Shown here: in pieces, positions 61,048 through 64,000 of the stretch
Layout of the letters: each line of letters starts with the position of its first letter
Position numbering within the stretch: position 1 is the stretch's first letter
Source: Streptomyces canus
GTDB lineage: Bacteria; Actinomycetota; Actinomycetes; Streptomycetales; Streptomycetaceae
Length of the DNA: 64,000 nucleotides
Assembly (NCBI RefSeq): GCF_001514145.1
Contig: NZ_KQ948658.1
Coordinates: 893,931 to 957,930, forward strand
Direction of reading: 5' to 3'
Notes under the pieces: generated by a model
Databases searched by the model: none
Seen by the model: the letters and a program-made list of their open reading frames with translations, nothing else
Told to the model about the DNA's origin: nothing
Made by a program: the position numbers and the translations under genes

Positions 61048-62063
61048 GCGCGCAGACCACGCTCGCCCCGAACGAGGTCGCGCCGCCGTCCCGTTCGGCC
61101 GCATCGACCCTCGCCCGCAGACTCGCCGCCTCCCCGGAGGCCGGCGTGATCATCGCCTGCGTGGTGGTGTTCGTGGCGATCGCCGCCAACGCGGAGACGT
61201 ACACGGCGGTGGGCAACCTCCAGGTGATGGGCCGCGACCTCTCGCAGGTGGGGATCCTCGCGATCGGTGAGGCGCTGGTCATCCTGACCGGTGGCATCGA
61301 CCTGTCGGTGGGCGCGCTGGCCGGCCTGGCCGGCATCCTGGCCGGCTGGATGAACGTCAACGAGGGCCTGCCCGCCCCCCTCGCGATCCTGCTCACGCTG
61401 GTGATCACCGCCTGCGTCGGTCTCTGGCACGGCGTCATGGTCACCCGCCTCAACGTGCCGCCCTTCGTGATCACCCTGGTCACCTACACCGTCGCGCAGG
61501 GCACGGCGCTCGCCATCACGAGCGGCTCGCCCATCAACAACCTCGACCCGATGTTCAGCAACCTGAGCCAGTACTACCTCGGCGAAGTACCGGTCCCCGC
61601 CCTGTTCTTCGTCGGTGCGGCGGCCGTCGCCTGGTTCGTGCTGGAGCGCACCTACGTGGGCCGCCAGATCTACGCGGTCGGCGGCAACAAGGAGGCCGCC
61701 CGGCTGGCCGGCATCCCGACCGCCCGCCGGATCACCTCCACCTACGTCGCCAGCGCGGCCCTCGCCGGTCTGGTCGGCATCCTGGTGATCGGCCGTATGA
61801 ACGTGGCCGACCCCTCGGTCGGCGCCGGCTGGGAACTGACCGCGATCGCCGCCGCCGTGGTCGGCGGGATGTCACTGTCGGGCGGCGAGGGCCGTATCGC
61901 GGGGATCGCGGCGGGCGCGATCCTGCTGGAGTTCATCACCAACGGCCTGCTCGCCCTCAAGGTCAGCCCCTACGACCAGCAGGTCGTCCAGGGAGCGGTC
62001 CTCGGCGTCGCCATCCTGCTCGACCGGGCGCGCGCTCGTTACTTCGGCAGGAGTCGGAGTTAG
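61044..62063 (+). CDS. Sugar ABC transporter permease (RbsC/AraH-like)
   Basis: 339 residues with 8-10 membrane helices. It has the family pattern ILAIGEALVILTGGIDLSVGALAGLAG, GGNKEAARLAGIPTARR (cytoplasmic coupling loop) and AAVVGGMSLSGGEGRIAG. It forms the homodimeric channel with the tandem ATPase. The 90-base gap to the kinase gene contains two direct TCGAACGC copies about 18 bases apart, of unknown meaning. Confidence 0.93.
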   Translation: MSAQTTLAPNEVAPPSRSAASTLARRLAASPEAGVIIACVVVFVAIAANAETYTAVGNLQVMGRDLSQVGILAIGEALVILTGGIDLSVGALAGLAGILAGWMNVNEGLPAPLAILLTLVITACVGLWHGVMVTRLNVPPFVITLVTYTVAQGTALAITSGSPINNLDPMFSNLSQYYLGEVPVPALFFVGAAAVAWFVLERTYVGRQIYAVGGNKEAARLAGIPTARRITSTYVASAALAGLVGILVIGRMNVADPSVGAGWELTAIAAAVVGGMSLSGGEGRIAGIAAGAILLEFITNGLLALKVSPYDQQVVQGAVLGVAILLDRARARYFGRSRS

Positions 62064-62153
62064 TACGTCGGGCCGGTGGACTTCGCCGACCCTCTCGCAT
62101 TTCTTCGAACGCAGATCGATATGTCGAACGCCTGAGTGTGGAGGAGGCCGCCG

Positions 62154-63839
62154 GTGAACGCCGGACAAGAGACAGCCACGAACCCCGAACCCTGCGTCGT
62201 AGGAGTCGACTTCGGGACGCTGTCCGGACGGGCCGTGGTGGTCCGCGTGCGGGACGGCGCGGAGTTGGGGACGGCCGAGCACGTGTACCGGCACGCGGTC
62301 CTGGACCGGGAACTGCCGGACGGTACGGGACTGCCCCCGGACTGGGCCCTCCAGGTCCCGTCCGACTACGTCGACGTGCTCCGCCACGCGGTGCCGGCAG
62401 CGCTCGCGGCAGCCGGTGTGCGCCCTGAGCAAGTGATCGGCATCGGCACGGACTTCACCGCCTGCACGGTCCTGCCGGTGCTCGCCGACGGCACACCCCT
62501 GTGCGAGCTGCCCGAGTACGCCTCCCGCCCGCACTCCTTCGTCAAGCTCTGGCGCCACCACGCGGCCCAGGCCCAGGCCGACCGGATCACCGCACTGGCC
62601 GCCGAACGGAAGGAGCCGTGGCTGCCGCGGTACGGCGGGAAGATCTCCTCCGAGTGGGAGTTCGCCAAGGCCCTCCAGGTGCTGGAGGAAGATCCCGAGA
62701 TCTACGACCGCACGGAGCGGTGGGTGGAGGCGGCGGACTGGATCGTGTGGCGGCTGTGCGGGACGTACGTCCGCAACGCCTGTACCGCCGGTTACAAGGG
62801 CCAGCTCCAGGACGGCGCCTACCCCTCCCGTGCCTACCTGGAGGCGCTCAACCCCGGCTTCGCCGACTTCGTGACGGAGAAGCTGGAGCACCCGATCGGC
62901 CAACTCGGCGGCCTCGCCGGTGGGTTGACGGCCGAGGCGGCGGCCTGGACCGGGCTGCCCGAGGGCATCGCGGTCTGCGTGGGCAACGTCGACGCCCATG
63001 TGACGGCGCCCGCGGCGGGTGCGGTGGAGCCGGGGCAGATGGTGGCCATCATGGGCACCTCGACCTGCCATGTGATGAGCTCCGACCGCCACGAGACGGT
63101 GCCCGGCATGTGCGGCGTGGTCGACGGCGGCATCCTGCCGGGGCTGTGGGGCTACGAGGCCGGGCAGAGCGGTGTCGGCGACATCTTCGGCTGGTTCGTC
63201 GGCACCGGCTTCCCCGCCGCGTACGCCGAACAGGCCGCCGCCCTCGGCCGCGACGCGCACGAACACCTGACGGCTCTCGCGGCCGGGCAACGGGTGGGCG
63301 AGCACGGGCTGATCGCGCTGGACTGGCACAGCGGCAACCGCTCCGTCCTGGTCGACCACGACCTCAGCGGTGTGATGGTCGGCCTGACACTGTCGACCCG
63401 GCCCGAGGACATCTACCGCGCGCTGCTGGAGGCCACCGCGTTCGGTACCCGGACCATCATCGAGGCGTTCGAGACCTCGGGGGTGCCGGTCGGCGAGCTG
63501 ATCATCGCGGGCGGCCTGACGAAGAACGCGCTGCTCATGCAGATCTACGCCGATGTCACCCGCCGTCCCCTCGGCGTCATCGGCTCCGCCCAGGGCCCCG
63601 CTCTCGGTGCGGCGATGCACGCCGCGGTGGCGGCGGGAGCGTACTCCGACATCCAGGCGGCCGCCCGGTCCATGGGCAAGGCCGATCGCGGTGTCTACCA
63701 GCCGGACCCGGAACGCGCCGCGGCCTACGACCGCCTCTACGCCGAATACCGGCTCCTGCACGACTACTTCGGCCGCGGCACCAATGAGGTCATGCACCGG
63801 CTACGGCGTCTGCGCGCCGACATCCCCGCATCTTCCTGA
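62154..63839 (+). CDS. araB: L-ribulokinase
   Basis: 561 residues from GTG 62154 with GGAGGAGG upstream. FGGY carbohydrate kinase of ribulokinase length: N-terminal [19 protein letters not shown] with the phosphate-binding loop, [39 protein letters not shown], and the C-terminal FGGY-type [25 protein letters not shown]. It phosphorylates L-ribulose to L-ribulose 5-phosphate in the L-arabinose pathway. The isomerase gene follows after 31 bases. Confidence 0.95.
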   Translation: MNAGQETATNPEPCVVGVDFGTLSGRAVVVRVRDGAELGTAEHVYRHAVLDRELPDGTGLPPDWALQVPSDYVDVLRHAVPAALAAAGVRPEQVIGIGTDFTACTVLPVLADGTPLCELPEYASRPHSFVKLWRHHAAQAQADRITALAAERKEPWLPRYGGKISSEWEFAKALQVLEEDPEIYDRTERWVEAADWIVWRLCGTYVRNACTAGYKGQLQDGAYPSRAYLEALNPGFADFVTEKLEHPIGQLGGLAGGLTAEAAAWTGLPEGIAVCVGNVDAHVTAPAAGAVEPGQMVAIMGTSTCHVMSSDRHETVPGMCGVVDGGILPGLWGYEAGQSGVGDIFGWFVGTGFPAAYAEQAAALGRDAHEHLTALAAGQRVGEHGLIALDWHSGNRSVLVDHDLSGVMVGLTLSTRPEDIYRALLEATAFGTRTIIEAFETSGVPVGELIIAGGLTKNALLMQIYADVTRRPLGVIGSAQGPALGAAMHAAVAAGAYSDIQAAARSMGKADRGVYQPDPERAAAYDRLYAEYRLLHDYFGRGTNEVMHRLRRLRADIPASS

Positions 63840-63870
63840 TCTCCCTGATCTTCCTGAAAGGCAGCCCCTC

Positions 63871-64000
63871 ATGGACACCGATGTCACCCCCTACCCCGAT
63901 CACGAGATCTGGTTTCTCACCGGAAGTCAGGGCCTGTACGGCGACGACGTCCTGCGCCAGGTGGCCGACCAGTCGCGAAGCATCGCCGAGACCCTGGGCC
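63871..64000 (+). CDS. araA: L-arabinose isomerase, 5' end only
   Basis: Partial: 43 complete codons before the window ends. The start [20 protein letters not shown] and then [15 protein letters not shown] are the conserved N-terminus of AraA ([13 protein letters not shown]). It converts L-arabinose to L-ribulose. GAAAGG lies upstream. An araD epimerase is expected beyond the window but cannot be seen. Confidence 0.92.
   Translation, partial: MDTDVTPYPDHEIWFLTGSQGLYGDDVLRQVADQSRSIAETLG

Noticed and set aside
1..64000. CRISPR arrays, tRNA genes, prophage or integrase
   Set aside because: No regularly spaced repeats, no cloverleaf with anticodon context, and no integrase or phage structural genes were seen.

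Overview
The window is GC-rich DNA from a Streptomyces (or very close actinomycete) chromosome. Evidence for this: strong third-position GC bias, frequent GTG starts, an ATP-binding protein/XRE-DUF5753/DUF397 triad, twin-arginine secreted glycosidases, and the housekeeping block Nif3 - C4 zinc ribbon - RNase HI/phosphatase fusion - KDPG aldolase - YaaA - RNB nuclease followed by rnpB. The species cannot be told from the sequence alone.

Layout. 1-10.9 kb is conserved core: small and hypothetical proteins, the block above, a DUF4260/TetR pair behind a TetR-type double operator, an AraC regulator, an EamA transporter, and the RNase P RNA gene with a terminator. About 10.9-46 kb is an accessory defence island. 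From its left end it holds an orphan HTH/N6-adenine methylase with an HsdS-like C-terminus, a GmrSD-type (DUF262-DUF1524) protein fused to an alkyltransferase-like domain, a RelE-like/UvrD helicase fusion, and a putative PD-(D/E)xK nuclease. It then holds a class 1 DISARM system on the minus strand (drmD, drmMI, drmA, drmB, drmC). DISARM is split between drmMI and drmA by five genes: a CoiA-like nuclease, a regulatory triad (ATP-binding protein, XRE, DUF397) and an unrecognised 527-residue protein divergent from drmA. Two Ser/Thr kinases, a truncated JetD-like (Wadjet) remnant, an unknown protein, an IS630 transposase scrap and a pair of 44-bp direct repeats around an SRPBCC gene close the island. 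46.7-52 kb carries a large hybrid histidine kinase/PP2C phosphatase, an IS5-type transposase scrap and two exported proteins. 52-64 kb is an L-arabinose locus: secreted GH51 and GH54 arabinofuranosidases, a LacI-type regulator with two matching operators, a sugar ABC transporter, ribulokinase, and the start of arabinose isomerase, cut by the window end.

How it works together. In the right arm, secreted arabinofuranosidases release L-arabinose, the ABC transporter imports it, and AraA/AraB convert it to L-ribulose 5-phosphate under the LacI-type repressor. In the island, DISARM is the recognisable core. Three minus-strand genes (the orphan methylase, drmA and drmD) share an 11-bp upstream element. 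DrmMI and the unknown 527-residue protein share a C-terminal decapeptide pattern. These two links suggest that the extra genes may be coordinated with DISARM, which is the main candidate for something undescribed here.
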